Shown here in pieces: positions 1-13,796 of a stretch of DNA of 64,000 bases; positions within the stretch are counted from its first letter, which is position 1, and every line of letters begins with the position of its first letter. The DNA is from Dirofilaria immitis (lineage: Eukaryota; Nematoda; Chromadorea; Rhabditida; Onchocercidae): positions 992,001 to 1,056,000 of the forward strand of contig JAKNDB010000104.1 in the NCBI GenBank assembly GCA_024305405.1. The letters run 5' to 3'. The notes below the pieces were generated by a model. The model was given only the letters and a program-made list of their open reading frames with translations. It ran no database searches and was not told the DNA's origin. The translations under genes were made by a program, and so were the position numbers.

Positions 1-1082
1 CTTTGAAATTAAAAGTGATAAAAGAGATTTAGTAGTTTGTAATCATTATTATTTATCACATAATTTCCCAAAAATGTCAAAGTTTTACAAATAAATTTAA
101 GTCAAAAGAATTTGTTTTGCAAATATAAGTGAAAATTGATGTACAAATTCCACACTCTTCCAGATAATTTATTAAATTTACAAATCCACTATTACTTCTT
201 AATTTCCTTCGAGATTTTCTCAATTGCTTTTTGTTATTTTTTTTTTTCTAAATACTTGTTTATTACTAAAAATGCTTTCGAAATAGTATGGAATTTTTTT
301 GTTCGGTAATTAACACTGATATACATCATGTTCATATTCATATATATGAATTGCTATTTATATACAAACTGGCATGCATTCGTCTTTTATAATCATAATT
401 CAAAAATATATTATTGAATTAATGATAACGAACTATTATTAACTTATCTTCTTTTAAATACTATTAAAATTAAATAGGGCATTCCAAGCTAATTTGTAAT
501 TATGGAAAGTATTACAGGCTAAACAAAGAATAATAGATGGAAAATGCTTTAATCCGAAAGAAGAGAATTACTACGCGTAATCAATTTATCTAATTTAAAT
601 CAAACTTATCAAAATCGTTTCATAAAAGACGTGATTTATGTAAAACATTTATGAAGCTAATTATCAAAATGCTTTGTTCAATTTTATATTTATTAATTCA
701 GATCATCAATAATTTGATCTAGAATGATCTGTAATACAATATTTTTGTATATTATTATATCAATACTATCATCAATATGATAACGTAAACTGAATTTCAT
801 TCTAATTTTAATTATTAATTTGATAACAAAAAGGAAAACGAAAATTATTGTAAGAAATTATGCGGCGATATTTTAAAAATAAAGCAATATTTGAATAAAA
901 ATATTGATTGATTTATAAATCTCATAATTTTTCATATATTTGCCCAATTTGAATAATTTGATTTAATTTAAAAAAACGAACAGATAATTAGAGTAAAAAA
1001 TGTAATTAGTTAATTGAAATGGTAAATTTTGAATGCTTCATTCTTTTTGAGATTTGAAATAATTGAATATAACATATTTCAG
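1..1082. other. AT-rich non-coding flank
   Basis: This stretch shows no convincing coding exon in either strand. It is AT-rich with many short T and A runs. It may be an intron or the upstream flank of the Cys-rich gene whose first visible exon begins behind the acceptor at 1081-1082; exons further upstream could lie outside the window. Confidence 0.5.
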
Positions 1083-3464
1083 TCCTAAATTAGGCTTATG
1101 TATATATGGAATCAATTACAAATTGAACGATGGTATCTTTAGTTTTGATGAAAAATTATATTTTAATTATGATCAATTATTCAATGATAGCGATATAACG
1201 CTTGATGAATTTGAAATAGCAGCAAAGCCATTGTGTGATAAAATAGAAAACGATACTTATGAAAATAAAAATGTGACACATTATTATGGTGCGTGGGTTA
1301 GGGTAAGCTTATATGTAATTTTTAAATTGCATCTGATAATTATATGATTCAGAATTAATAAATTCAAAAAGTAAATCAAACTTTACTGAGCAGTACGTAT
1401 AGTTTCTTAAGATATGGGTGATTATTATCATAAGCTAAATTAATTATAGAACTTATAAATTATAGCAAATCTAATATTGATCAGCTTCGGTCGCAATTTA
1501 ACTATCAATTTGGAAATGATGCGTTAATTCATTTTTAAACTTCAATGTATATGGTTGTGAAAGATGATAAATAAGGTGTAAAATTGCATAGGATCATGCA
1601 GTTTGATGATATAGTTAAAATTAAATTTCACATCCTAAATATCTCTGATTTAAAAACAAAAAGAATGAATATCACTTTATAGACAAAAGAAAATACCTAC
1701 AAAGATATGTTCATGGGATGTTGCGAATCATGCCAAGTATTAAATGAGATCGAATGGCTTATCAAATTGAAAGTACAACTACTAGCCCGGTCAAAATTTG
1801 GCTATATGCGACAAGATATGTTACTATATCGAGAAAAATGAATTCGTATTTTGATACGTTCTATTTTATGTATCAACAAAATCTTATCAGTGTTCCGACA
1901 TGTGAATCACCAACCTATGATCTTGTATGTATAGTATTTTTAATTTATTTTCGCATACCTTCTTAATATTTGCGTATTTTCTCAAATAATAATGAGTGAA
2001 TAGATGAATATAAATTAAAACCAATTATCAAAAGTAATGTGAATCAATGAAGAGCATAGATCAAAAACGTTATCTATATATGAGAAGATTAAAATAGTTC
2101 CTGCTGATCCTATGAATATCTTGATAGCTTTATTTGTCATCAAAACTTTTGATCGAATCTGGTTGTTAAAATATAATATATATTAGTAATGAATCTTTAA
2201 TAATCTATAATAATATGCATTATTGAAATCTGAGATGAATTTAAAAATTGAACTTAGAAATCTGAAGCTCTATTCAGGTTTCGATCAAAAATACATTATT
2301 CGTATTCATGTGTAGCGTTTCAGATTCCTGTATTACTTGAAATTATGTTGGATTCGCGGGCGCTTTCGATAGATTAGGCTGGGAAAGTTTGCTATTACGT
2401 ACCATTGCGCCAGCACGTCAAGAAAGCGCTAGCTATATAGGATGGTATACAGCTGCTATTGCTAATAAGTATAAGAGGAATCATTGTATAAATTCATATG
2501 CATCCAAAGTTAGTTTTACAAACTTTTAACAAAAATATACACATGCAATGCATAGCAGTAATACTTAACAAGGAATAGTGGTAGTACTGTAACATATGTT
2601 CAAATTTAGGCTGATACTGTATGTCTTGTATATGTCTTATCGACGAAATATTATGGCTATGAATGTTGTTGTTATGGTAGTAGAATTCCACAATGTCAAG
2701 GTTTTGAATCTTCTCAAATTCTGACTACAAATTATAATATTTCAGAGCAAAAATATAATATTTAAGAAAAATTTTGCAGAATTTATGTGCTTTCGTGACC
2801 TGATATAATTTTCACGCGACACACGTTACATGCTAAATACCATTTGACGTATAAATATGTATAAAAATATGCCAATCATATGATACAAAATCTTTCATTA
2901 CGTGAAAAAATTTTTGTCACAGAACGGATAAGAAATTCAGTAATGACTGGTTCAAGTATCAGTACATTTCGAGGAAGGAAAATGGCTTGTATCATTGATG
3001 AGGACAGTATTGATAGTAGTTCAAAAGTTAATTATAGCACTGATGGAATAGAATTTAAAGGCGATGTGCACAATTTAATGCATGTTATGGGACGAGAGGT
3101 AATTAGATTAAAACTATTATATATATTATTTTTTTTTGATAAAAAATGAATAAAATATCTAAATTTTTATTAATTCAAAATAATTTTTACTATCACAAAA
3201 GATATATATATATAATTTGACAATTTTTTTTTGAATTGCTCATTGAAATTTTATTAAATTTATTTGAAATTATGTTGCTTTTAAAATAATTTTTCTTTCT
3301 TCATGCATATTTCTGTTATGGGAGCTATAATTTATTTGTAGTTTTGTGAACTTCATTTAAAACTTGATGATAGCAAACAAACAAATGTTTCTTTTAACAG
3401 TGATCATATAATGAAACGACATGCCTTATTATATCAGAAAGCAACAGACGTTAATAAAAAGTAA
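1083..3464 (+). CDS. Unrecognised multi-exon protein (partial, N-terminus not found)
   Basis: I do not recognise this protein. Exons supported by splice sites and open frame are 1083-1302, 1683-1924, 2324-2508, 2923-3098 and 3342-3464. The first two join in phase 0 (GAWVR then TKENTY). Exon 2 has a GCCESC motif and must be read with one extra A in the A run at 1834-1838, otherwise it stops at REK. Exon 3 needs one extra base near its start (about 2345) before the clear frame GFAGAFDRLGW. Exons 4 and 5 join in phase 0 (MGRE then FCELHLKLDD). The exon 3/4 phase does not fit as written, so a base is probably missing there too. The last exon stops at TAA 3462-3464, but GTAATA just before it could be a splice donor, which would run this gene into the next Cys-rich exons. 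Several N-x-S/T sites suggest an extracellular protein, by inference. Confidence 0.5.
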
Positions 3465-3907
3465 TAGTTTTGGATAAGATTAAATTATGTCAGAAATGAC
3501 TGAGAACGTTATAAATTCCAATGATGATGCTTATAAATAAATATTGATTTTTAGTAAAAACTTTTGCTAATAATAACATAAATATGTATTTACTTATTTA
3601 TTCGTTTTAAAATGATACAGATATAGAAATATTTATTTAGTTATTTTAAATTGATGCATTCGTAAAAATACTTTCTTATATATTTATTTGTTTTAATTTA
3701 ACCCTGCATCATTATATATTCCCAATGCATGCATTTTTTTTCAAATTAACTCAATCAAATAATATTCTCTTAGTTCATGTTTGATGAAATCAAAGATATA
3801 TTATTATTATTATTATTATTATGAGTTATTTATTTCTTGTTTTTTCTTTCGATATCAACAACTTATTTTTCCTTTAAAATTTTTGTCATATTTCATTTTA
3901 ATTTCAG

Positions 3908-6900
3908 CCTAGTCAGTTCACTTTGCCCCTCTCAAATAATACGAATAATCATGATGTGGAAGAAATGAACTATCATCAAAAATTAATTCAGCAATATATA
4001 AATATTACTAATTCATTTCAATGTATTAATATAAGCAATTGGGATGACCGAGCACATGACATTTTGCGATTTAATTGCGCGCAACTTTTACGTCTGTTAT
4101 CTGTTTCAATTAATTTTTTTTTTTTTTACACAAATTTGATGACCAAGATGATTCAACTATTTGATTCATATATTTGATTTTATCGACTTTTTAAAATAAT
4201 TTATCTAATGAAGAATATATTATGAGCATATCTTTCATAATATTTGAAAATTTGAATTTTTCTTTTCTTTCTGTAAAATGATGCAATGATTATTAATATT
4301 TTCATTTGAAACTTCAAAATTAATCCATAATTATTGATATTTTTAGCGTTAGATGCTCAATGTCCTTTTAGTAGTTCGAGAACATCTGAATATCACCAGC
4401 ATATTATGTGTTGCTGTAATCATCGTCCATTTTGCAATTATAATGTCAGTTTGATATTTCACGTCTATTTCTTCCCTTTTTTTCGATAAATCCTTTTTTC
4501 TTTTTCGATAAACTTTAACTTCCTACATATTATCACATAATTTGCAAAGAATCAAATGAAATATCAAAATTGTACAGATTTCTTAAACAATATTGTTAAG
4601 AATCCAACTTAACAAGTTTAATTTTCATGAAATAAGCAACAGTATTTAAATGATGCTCAATAATAAAATACTGAGTATTAGTCTATGAAATTAATATGTA
4701 AAAAGAAATGAAATTTCTTTCATTCCAACCCATTCCAAATAATATTCAATGATAACACTTGATAAATTCGATAATTCAAATAATTATTATTTATTTTCTT
4801 ATATGCTGCAAAGATATGCATTTTATAACTAAGTTGTATTTCAGGCTGATATTATAAAACGTGCAAATTCAAAATCAATTCTAATTTATGTGAATATAAT
4901 AATGAATATCAATACTTCTTGCATGATTATTTTTATCCTACCTATTCGAATGCCACTCATTCATGTTTATTACATTTTGTATCCAAAAATGCTCTCCGAG
5001 ATATGAACCTTTACCTGCCTACAGAAAATTCTATCGTCTTCTTCTTACCAGGTATTTCGTTATTTTGTTTTATCATTGATAATTAGCATATTGATCGAAT
5101 AGGCATATACTATTCATAGCATAATCATTTTAGAATATTATTAAAAATTTTCTTCATTTTTATTTCTTTAGGTTCTGCTATACAACCGATTGATTTTTCG
5201 TATGCACTTTTAGAACCCAATAAATGTGATTACATCGATGTTGATGTTAGTTGGAAGTTTACTTCTATTCGTTACATAGAATGAACTTATTAGTAATCTA
5301 TGATGCCTAAGTCCTATCACTCATCCTTTTATAACTGAAACTCATTTTTATTTACATTTAGCACTTCAAAACTAATAGAATAAAATCTCTTGTATTAATA
5401 TGTAAATTTTATTTTGCAGTTGAAGTATGACTATCTTCGGACCCGTTATTGCTATAAATCAACTGCATTATTGCAATATTTTGACACGAGATTTATGCCG
5501 ATGAGATTATTTGCATGTAGATGTGTAACAAAGCCAGGAGAAACACCCTGTGATAGCATTCTGAAACAAAGTATCGCCGAAAAAGCAAAAGCTTCAGTAA
5601 GAAATTTCTTTTTTTTCATTTCTCGAAAGATGAAAAAGCGCCCAATCTTCTCTTCTTCCTTAATCATTCCTTTGGATAAAATTTGATATAGTTTAAAATT
5701 AGATAATCTTGAAATGAAATCTCTCTTTATTTGGATAAAGAGAGATTTCATACAAATTCTTGATGCAAGTAATATTTGTGCATGTCAACATAACATGCAA
5801 ATGTCGGGCATGCGTTAATATGTGTAGTTAATAGCACAACTTATGCAGTGTGAAAAACTGTTTAACTATTTTTAATAATTATATATATCAGATATTTGAG
5901 ACAATAATGTCCATCGCAAATTCCTAACGTTATGCATTGGCATCAATTGGAAGCCATAGCAATTCAGGCTTTGATATTGTGAACGAATCCATTACTATCT
6001 GAAATTTCAATATCCAATTTCAGTTGCGATAAATACTGTCTTAAACTAAAATTAGCATAAAATATTTTAATTGGTTTGAAAAAATTTCATTGATTAAATG
6101 AACATAATAAGAAAAGAAAAATAAATAAATCAGGAAAGAACATAATTGACTATAAATATAGATGAGACTTTGTTTATCAAAATATTTCATAATTACTCGT
6201 CTTTGATAGTTTATAATTCATTTCAGTTCAAATTAAAAAAGAATTGATTTCTTTCAATATGAAGTTTACTTTAGGAAGAATTCAAATCTTTAATAATTTC
6301 TTCCGTTGGTTAGAATTTGAATATTTTATCCATTATCAAAGACGGAAAAATAATAGGATAATATGAAAGATCATGCCGAACTGAAATGAACTATAAAATA
6401 TCAAATTGATAATGTTACTGATAAATGATAGAAGGAAGAGATGAAAAATAGATTATCGAAAAACTGAATGTTAGGATAGTTATTCTGATTATATATTAAT
6501 GGCATCTATCAGTTAAAGTGCGATATTAGTCGCTAAGATATTTAATTTGGTCTGTTTGTTGATTGATTTATAAAATATTTAATTTTAGCCAAGTTAAACA
6601 AATATGGAATTACTGGAATGATATTATCCTGTTGTGCTTCATTATCTTCCAATTAATTTCGTATCTGGATGAAATATTTAGAAATGATTTAATTGAACGG
6701 TATCAAATTTCGTTCCACAAAAGTTGATTTCAGGATCGAAAATATTATTGTGCGGTATACAATGATCAAAATACGATAATGTTCAGTCAGAAGCCGCAAC
6801 TCAAAGTAAATGATTTGTCACCATATTGTACAACGATGATCGATTTCAAAACAGTTGGCAACAGTTAGCTGTTTTTCTTTTTACTTTTAAATCTTTTAAA

Positions 6901-9439
6901 TAGATCTATTTTATGCTTCGAACTACTTTCGAACTTTTTCCTCCTAATTTCCTGAAAGTATTCAAGCTTATAAAAATTTAAATTAATTAATAAATACCAC
7001 CAAAAATATTACATATCTTTTGAGGCTTGCAAATTGAGCAAAAACATAACAATATTTGTATTGATAAAAAAGTTTTTATTTTGGCATTTTAAAGTAGTCA
7101 AAATCAGATTACCTTGTTTATTTTTAGCAAGTGAAAATTGTCAAATATAATTTAATTATTCTATATATTTAAGATTATAATATATATTAGAATCTTTATT
7201 TTATTAATGTAAAATATCTTTAGTTTTGTTGTCAGATTCTCTTAAATTCAAATTATATTCTTACTTTCTTAATAATTTAAATCTTAAATGAGCATATTTA
7301 CTGTTCCTTAATTTTAGAAAAGTAATTTCATCCATTTTTGTAGATTTTTATTATGCATTCAGCGGAAATACGGCACGTAGAATTATCATAAATAGGATAA
7401 AATTTAAATTGGCAATGATTCCATATACGATGTACACATTGTGAGCTGTCTTTCCTATATTTTATTTGTTTTGATAATTCGATTATTCATTTAGACGCAT
7501 TATTTATCATTTTGATAATTTCAACAACAATAATATGTAATTGTAGTGTTTATCAAATTAATTATGACTAAAATTATTGCATGAAATTAATTAAATCAAA
7601 TAATTAAATAATTGAATCATATTAATTTTGATTTATTTTGACTATTCTATCAAATTAAATATGAAATATAAGTTGTAGATCAGGTGAAACTACAGAACTA
7701 TGTATGCACTTGGTAGTAGGTGAAATGATTTTATGCATTTGTCGAAATGAATATGAGAATCGGAAGATACCCTGCAATTTGAATTCTCAGGAAAAAGGGA
7801 AGGCTTTAAAAGTTGCGATTTATGAATGGAACTTACCTAAAGTAAGCATTTCTATTTTTTTATTAAAAGAATCATTTTTATGCTAAAAAAGTATTTAGCA
7901 TCTGTTCAAGCATTATCGAAATTTATTCTTTCATAAATTTGCATATCGGTTTTTTTCTGCTTCCTTTTTTGTACGTTGAATTATTTCTGATAAAAGAATT
8001 TGAACTAAAATTATAATTTATAAAGTAATTTAAACTAAAATGTTATTTACAATGAAAAAAGAGCATTGATTTTTTTCTTTTATTTTTTCTTTTAATTTTT
8101 TATTAATAGAAGAATGAATAATTTACAGTTTTACTATCGATATATTAATAACTTCGATCACTTAACTGATCGATTTTGAATAATTAATAATAATTACAAT
8201 AATGGCAATGATAATAATAATAAATAAATAAATAAATAACAATACTTTCCGTGTTTTTAAGACCAGAAAAGTAATTCCGAATAGTCTCATAACATATACG
8301 ACAAAAACGAACCAAAATGGTGTTTTTCTGAAAGTATTTTCAGTACTATTATTATTGATAGTTAGTTTCCAAATTTTTATTAATTAAAAATTTAGCAAAA
8401 TTGCATTCAAATAATTCAGAGATTTATGAAAAGATTATTGCGAAACATCCCTTCGTAAATACTGTTAATTTGTTTTTGTCAATTTTTAAATAATTAAATA
8501 GTTAGAATAATACTACTGTAACAACGAAATTAATTATTGACAAATATTTTTTTCAAAAAAAAGTGCGAATACTGCTTATAGTATTAATTAGATGCTCCTT
8601 TAATTAATTAATTAAGAAGAAAAATCAGTTTTGTTTTTCAAAATTTTTGAAATCTTACCTTTGTAGATAATCAAAAAGAAACTATGATAACAAGCGAATG
8701 TGTGAAGAAAACATCGAGATTTATAGAAGAGAAAAGTAAGTGTTAAATTACTTTTTTTTTAAGAAAATAATCATTTCTCAAATAGCCGATAAGTTTTTTT
8801 ATCATCGAATTTTTGTAGTGTTGTTCGAATAAACCAATAAATTTGATAAGTTTATATACAATTCAATTTCAATATAAAAAATATTTAGATTGTATTATAA
8901 TTTCGTAGAAAGTAGATCTGCTCAAATTCAAAGAAATAATAAGCTTAATCTTATTTGGTCCTTTTTATCACTGAACTATTTTCGGTCATTGATATTTGAT
9001 AATTGTATTCGGATTTTTCGGATAGTTTCATTTGAGTTTCAACAGATTTTAGTTAAGAAGTTAAATAATTCAAATTATTATCAAATAAATAATTAAGAAT
9101 ATTGATATGTCAAATACTTTCTCTTAACTTTTATGAAAAATTTCAATTCATAAAATTTTATTCTATTTAGGTGGAAATCTACTCTGCGCCGAAAAATTGT
9201 TTCATGAGGAATGCGGCATAATATCAGTATTAGATCCAAAAAATAATGTTAATGAAGAAAGCATTGTTTGTTGCTGTGATGATAATTGTGATTTGATTGG
9301 ATTACATTTGCATGAATTTCAGATTGATATACGATTATTAATGAAAATGATGAATTCACAAATATGTATTAATCAAAATGCTCAACATTGTAAAGTAATA
9401 CATTGTTGTGGGTTAAAAAAATCTGATAAAAATTTATGA
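3908..9439 (+). CDS. Cys-rich, probably extracellular protein with repeated CC(C)/CxC...C motifs
   Basis: Exons: 3908-4091, 4347-4444, 4845-5051, 5172-5245, 5420-5596, 6734-6805, 7679 or 7684-7851, 8667-8735, 9171-9439 (stop TGA 9437-9439). Most joins are in phase, for example C|CG giving LLPLDAQC and G|GT giving FFLPGSAIQ. Repeated cysteine clusters are visible: MCCCNHRPFCNYN, FACRCVTKPGETPCD, ILCICRNEYE...PCN and VCCCDDNCDL, then CC near the end. The CCxxxxC(N/D) pattern recalls the end of Ly6/three-finger or activin-receptor ectodomains, but I cannot assign the family. Exon 3 needs one extra base near 4850 to stay open, and the exon 6/7 and 7/8 phases do not fit as written. Introns 5597-6733, 6806-7678 and 7852-8666 hold only AT-rich sequence and the inverted repeats listed separately. 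No signal peptide was found; the N-terminus may be in the gene just upstream. Confidence 0.55.
5714..5751. repeat. Perfect 17-bp hairpin
   Basis: Arm atgaaatctctctttat (5714-5730), loop ttgg, then the exact reverse complement at 5735-5751. It lies in an intron of the Cys-rich gene. Confidence 0.9.
6201..6405. repeat. Imperfect long inverted repeat
   Basis: The 29 bases at 6201-6229 match the reverse complement of 6377-6405 at about 26 positions. About 147 bp separate the arms, and the inside contains another partial copy (ttatcaaagacgg near 6335-6347). It sits in an intron and could be a small MITE-like element or a folded-back duplication. Confidence 0.65.
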
Positions 9440-9686
9440 ATATATTGTTCATTAATATGAATATACTGTTGCAAAGAAATTAGTGACAAAAATTCTAAAT
9501 CAATTTCGATCATATGATGCATCTGGTTGCTTCATCATTTCAATACTGATTTTCATGCAATTTTTCGTAGTGATAATTGGAATATATGAGTGGATTAAGT
9601 CTTTAAATCTTAAATAAATTAGAATTTTAACCATTGTCGCCTGCAATTTCATTCTGATCGGTTCATTCCATTTTATTATTGAAACG

Positions 9687-11906
9687 ATGAGCAGAGGTAT
9701 TGTTAAATATTATCCCTTAATCGTCATTGTTTTAGTTTCTTATCAATTTTAATCAATCATTTAGAATGCAACCAAGATATTTCGAAGATTAAAATAAGTG
9801 GTGGCATAGATAAAAGGTAAAATTATAATATTTTGAAACTGTTTAAACTTGCAATAAAATTAAATTTACAACTTTCAATAGTCATATATGCTATGATTAT
9901 TAAAGTATTTGACCTTTAAATATCATTACAACTGTGAAAAGAGAAGAGGTCATGATGGAAAGGAAATATGAAGAATATTCAGGAAAATACTCAAAAAAAT
10001 GATTATTTTTATAAACATTTTTAATTTCCTTCTTTCATTCATAGCGCAAATGATAACGCAACACAGCTAATGCCTTGCCGTTTAATAGTTATGCGACATA
10101 GTGAGCGAATTGATGATCTATTTCCGAATTGGATTCGTAAATCTACGTCATCCGGATCATACCAAGCTTTTGATTTGAATATGGTAATAAATTATTTATT
10201 TTCTGTTTCTCTAATATAAAGGAAGCGTAAGTGAATGAGGAAATATTAATATAATTTAATGCAATAGTAAATTTTGCCTAATAGTTTAAACACACTTTAA
10301 TTTGAAAAAAATAATTTTTGTTTTGAGCCTCTCACTCTTCCGAAATTGAAACGACCCTTCACATATTACGAAAATGATACGATAATTTCGGAAATGGGTT
10401 ATGTCCTTGCAGAGATGGTTGGTAGAGGATTATTTATTAATAATTCTATACCAGGTTTGGCAACGTTTTGATTAAATAAAGTCTGAGAATAAGCAAGGTG
10501 ATATTGCATTTTCAATATTTTGAAAATACAGTAACCGAGATTTACTTACATCGAAGGATAGAGGTAAAAATGTCGAGAATTGATGATTTACAATTTTTGA
10601 GTTCCAGTTTTGTCTGGAACTATAAATTAATTACATATGAAGTCTTATAAATTTAAATTTATTAAACAAACAGTTGGATAAATTATTGAATTACAGTGCT
10701 GCCCTTTACGTCTTATTGTTGATATAGTAATACAAGGATGTATTAAACAATATTATTTTAATTATCCCTAATCTCTTGCATGTGACATTACTAATTTAAT
10801 GATTTTAAATTTTTATAAACTTGCGAAATTTTCAGATATCATTTATACATCGCCGGCATTACGCTGCGTACAAACAGCACACTCAGCACTAAAAGCGATG
10901 TCCAAAGAGAATGAAATTAAAATTCGCATCGAACCAACACTTTTCGAATTTACTGATCTTCATCCACATGGACAGCCGAAATTCGCAACACCTCAAGAGT
11001 TTTGTGAAGCTAATTTCAATATTGACACTGATTATGTACCAGTCATGACGATGGATAATGTGAGAAATAACTCAAAATAGAATAAATTATAAATTCAAAT
11101 ATTTCGCCTCTATAAATTTTAAGTTAACTTTCTAAAGTTCGTAATCACCAAGGATTTGCTACTGCTTAAGTTTTCTCATAATAATAAGAAAACTTATACC
11201 TAAAATTAGATATGTAATGATATCAATCAACCAGAATTTTAAATTCTTTTTGATATGATCATATACTACTAAAGAATAAACAAAGCGTAATCAATCATTC
11301 AATGATAAGAGTGATAAATTTTGACTGCAACATTCAAAAAGTTCATTTCATTGGATTAAAAGGTTATATAATATTTTAAATATTATATATATAATTAAAG
11401 ATATGGAAAGAAAATGAAACGGTGAAAATGTATAGCGAACGTGTACAAAATCTGCTACAGAAATTAATCAAAACACGTGAATGGAGTAAACGAACTGATG
11501 GAGCTTTGATTTTGGTGAATTTTGTTGAAATTATTAAGAAATTTAAAACCAAAAGAAAATTCAAAAGGTTTTATATAGTAACTTAACTACAGTATATATT
11601 TAATTAGGCAATTTAAAATTAACTCTCAATATTTAATCAGTATGAATCCTTTAAGCTGCAGGTTGTTGGACATGCTTCAACAGTAGATTTGGCAATCGGT
11701 GCATTTCAAGAACCACCGCGAACAATTCTTGCTCGAGAACTGATCAACCAAGGAGGAAATTCCCTTACTGCTGTACGGCAATTATCGATCGGATGGATGA
11801 TGGCAGATGGTTGTATAATGAAGCCGCTTTACCACCCATCACATACATGAATTTTAGCTCGAAAATTAATCGAGATTTCGCCATGCGCAAACGAATTACG
11901 ACATGA
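9687..11906 (+). CDS. UBASH3/TULA-type histidine phosphatase (stand-alone PGAM domain)
   Basis: Seven exons: 9687-9696, 9765-9816, 10045-10183, 10328-10454, 10836-11059, 11401-11514, 11662-11906. The start ATG at 9687 gives a tiny first exon (MSRE) whose phase fits exon 2. Histidine phosphatases of this clade use two His, two Arg and a Glu; visible here are the RHSER motif (nucleophile His, about residue 47), TSPALRCVQTA, the acidic LFEF segment and GHASTVDLA (second His). The ALRCVQTA string is the hallmark of UBASH3 (TULA) and related phosphatases. There is no UBA or SH3 domain, so this is a PGAM-only member, as nematode relatives also appear to be. The last exon needs one extra A at 11757-11759 to change from a dead frame to KFPYCCTAII...LPPITYM; with it the CDS is 912 nt, 303 residues. 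Substrate unknown. It ends about 490 bp from the convergent RPL8 gene. Confidence 0.88.
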
Positions 11907-12395
11907 CAGTCTAGGAAAGTTAGGTAAATCTTGAACATAAACCTGGCCTCTACTTTTTCCAAAGGATCATCCAACAAAACAAAAGAACACTGAAAAGGAA
12001 CTACTGATGAATCCGCCTTGCCACTTGCTGATTATAATGTACACGATGCCGATCCCTCTGCTGACATTAATCACAATATACTTCGGCAGGCATGAAAACT
12101 GGAAAAATACGGCTGATATATGAAAGATGAAAACCTGCTCTATTTGATAACTGATTTAAATATAGCGCTTCTGAAATTCTAATAGTGATTTTTAATAAGC
12201 TATTATTTAATAATGTACTTTATTTCATAGGTGATATTAATGCTTAAAATTTTGATATATGAAAATTGCATAATGAGTTTTTACTAATATCAACAGAAAA
12301 TTTATTCTGACAATTTATATAACAAACAAATACACTCCAATAAGTGTTAACCAATAATAATGACATTAAAACGAAAGAGTAAGCTATTTGCAGTT

Positions 12396-13777
12396 TTAAA
12401 CTGCTTCTTCCTTTCCGTGTTTTTCTGGCTTGCCACCACGAATTCTACCAGTTCTGCGCGCTGCAATAAGGCCTACTTTACGCCCAGCGCTTGTTCCACG
12501 TTTTACGGTTGATGGATGTCCAATATGCTGATGATTACCACCACCATGAGGATGCTCTACAGGATTCATTGCAACACCACGAACAGTTGGCCAGCAATTA
12601 CGCTTCGCCTTGTATTTGTGATACGCATTTCCTGCTTTTAGCAATGGTTTATCTGTTCTTCCACCACCGGCAACAATGCCTGAATATATTAAAGAATAGA
12701 TGTTCGTACTAAATAAGTTATAGTACAAACAATTATAAAACTCTATTATAACGTTTACATGGAAATCAAATCTGCGTAAAAGCTTTGTGCAAATCAAGTC
12801 TATAAACAGAAATAATGCTCTCATTTTAATGCTATTGATACATACATAATTCAACACTTCAACACAGATAATTCCATAAGTTCCAAATAAAACATACCAA
12901 TCATTGCTCGATTTGAAGAATCCAGGACCTTTTTGCGCCAGACGGTAAACGCACACGAGTTTTCTTAGTTTCTGGGTTGTGTGCAACAACAGTGGCGTAA
13001 TTGCCTAAAAAGACATTAATAATATATATACATATATACTTTTAATAAATGTTACTTCTAGGCCAAATCCTTTTCATCAACTCTGAATTATTTTCTGATC
13101 ATCTCACGCCATCCTCTCAAGAGAAGCTTCACTTCCCTCACCTGAAGTACGCGCAAGACGACCGCGATCACCAGTCTTCTCCTCTAAATTGCATACAGTA
13201 GTCCCTTCAGGTAATTCCGAAAGTGGAAGTATGTTACCAACTTGAACTTGAGCTGAAATAAGACGATGCATTGTTAAAATCACTGGACTAATAACTGATT
13301 TGTAAAATACCTTCCATTTCATATTTGTATCGAGTATACGCAGATTCCAATCAAAATCTTGGCAATCCCAATTGTAATATTTAAACAACTCAATCCTTTC
13401 TCAGTAAATAAAGACAGAACTTCATGATTTTTAGTTCAAACAACATTCATTTACGGCTACATTTACATAATTTTGCTTGCTAGAAAAGGAAATGCTACCT
13501 TTTCGTCCACAATAAATGAATTGCCCAGTATGCATCCCTTCTGCGGCAATCATTGTACTCTTCAGAATTTTGTACCGATAAGGATCGCGAAATTCGATAA
13601 GTGCTAAAGGTGCACCACGTCCTGGATCATGCATAATATTTTTAACCACTCCTTAATATAACCATGTCGCTCCGCATAGTCGACTGGTCGTAACTTGGCT
13701 GCTCCTTTTCGGTGTTTATTGTGAGCCTTAAAAATTCCTCCCGGCCCTTTACGCTGTACACGTATCCTACGTCCCAT
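12396..13777 (-). CDS. rpl-8: 60S ribosomal protein L8 (uL2)
   Basis: Large-subunit ribosomal protein that binds 23S/28S rRNA near the peptidyl-transferase centre. Four exons on the minus strand: 13777-13499, 13252-13142, 13004-12898, 12679-12396. Start [11 protein letters not shown] at 13775-13777; the C-terminal exon has the uL2 signature [20 protein letters not shown], containing the conserved His of the family. As written, two frameshifts break it: one C missing at 13651-13652 (in frame IKEWLK, expected [15 protein letters not shown]) and one T missing in 12930-12934 (expected [15 protein letters not shown]). Restoring one base at each makes all four exon phases agree and gives 260 residues, close to the usual 257. 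Intron-containing, so not a processed pseudogene. Sequence error is the likelier cause. Confidence 0.96.
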
Positions 13778-13796
13778 ATGAGCGACCTTTTCCTGT

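Noticed and set aside
12491..12712. Plus-strand ORF over RPL8
   Set aside because: Antisense shadow of the conserved RPL8 exon.
12396..12989. 197-codon minus-strand ORF as one protein
   Set aside because: It reads from the last RPL8 exon back through the intron and into exon 3 out of frame.
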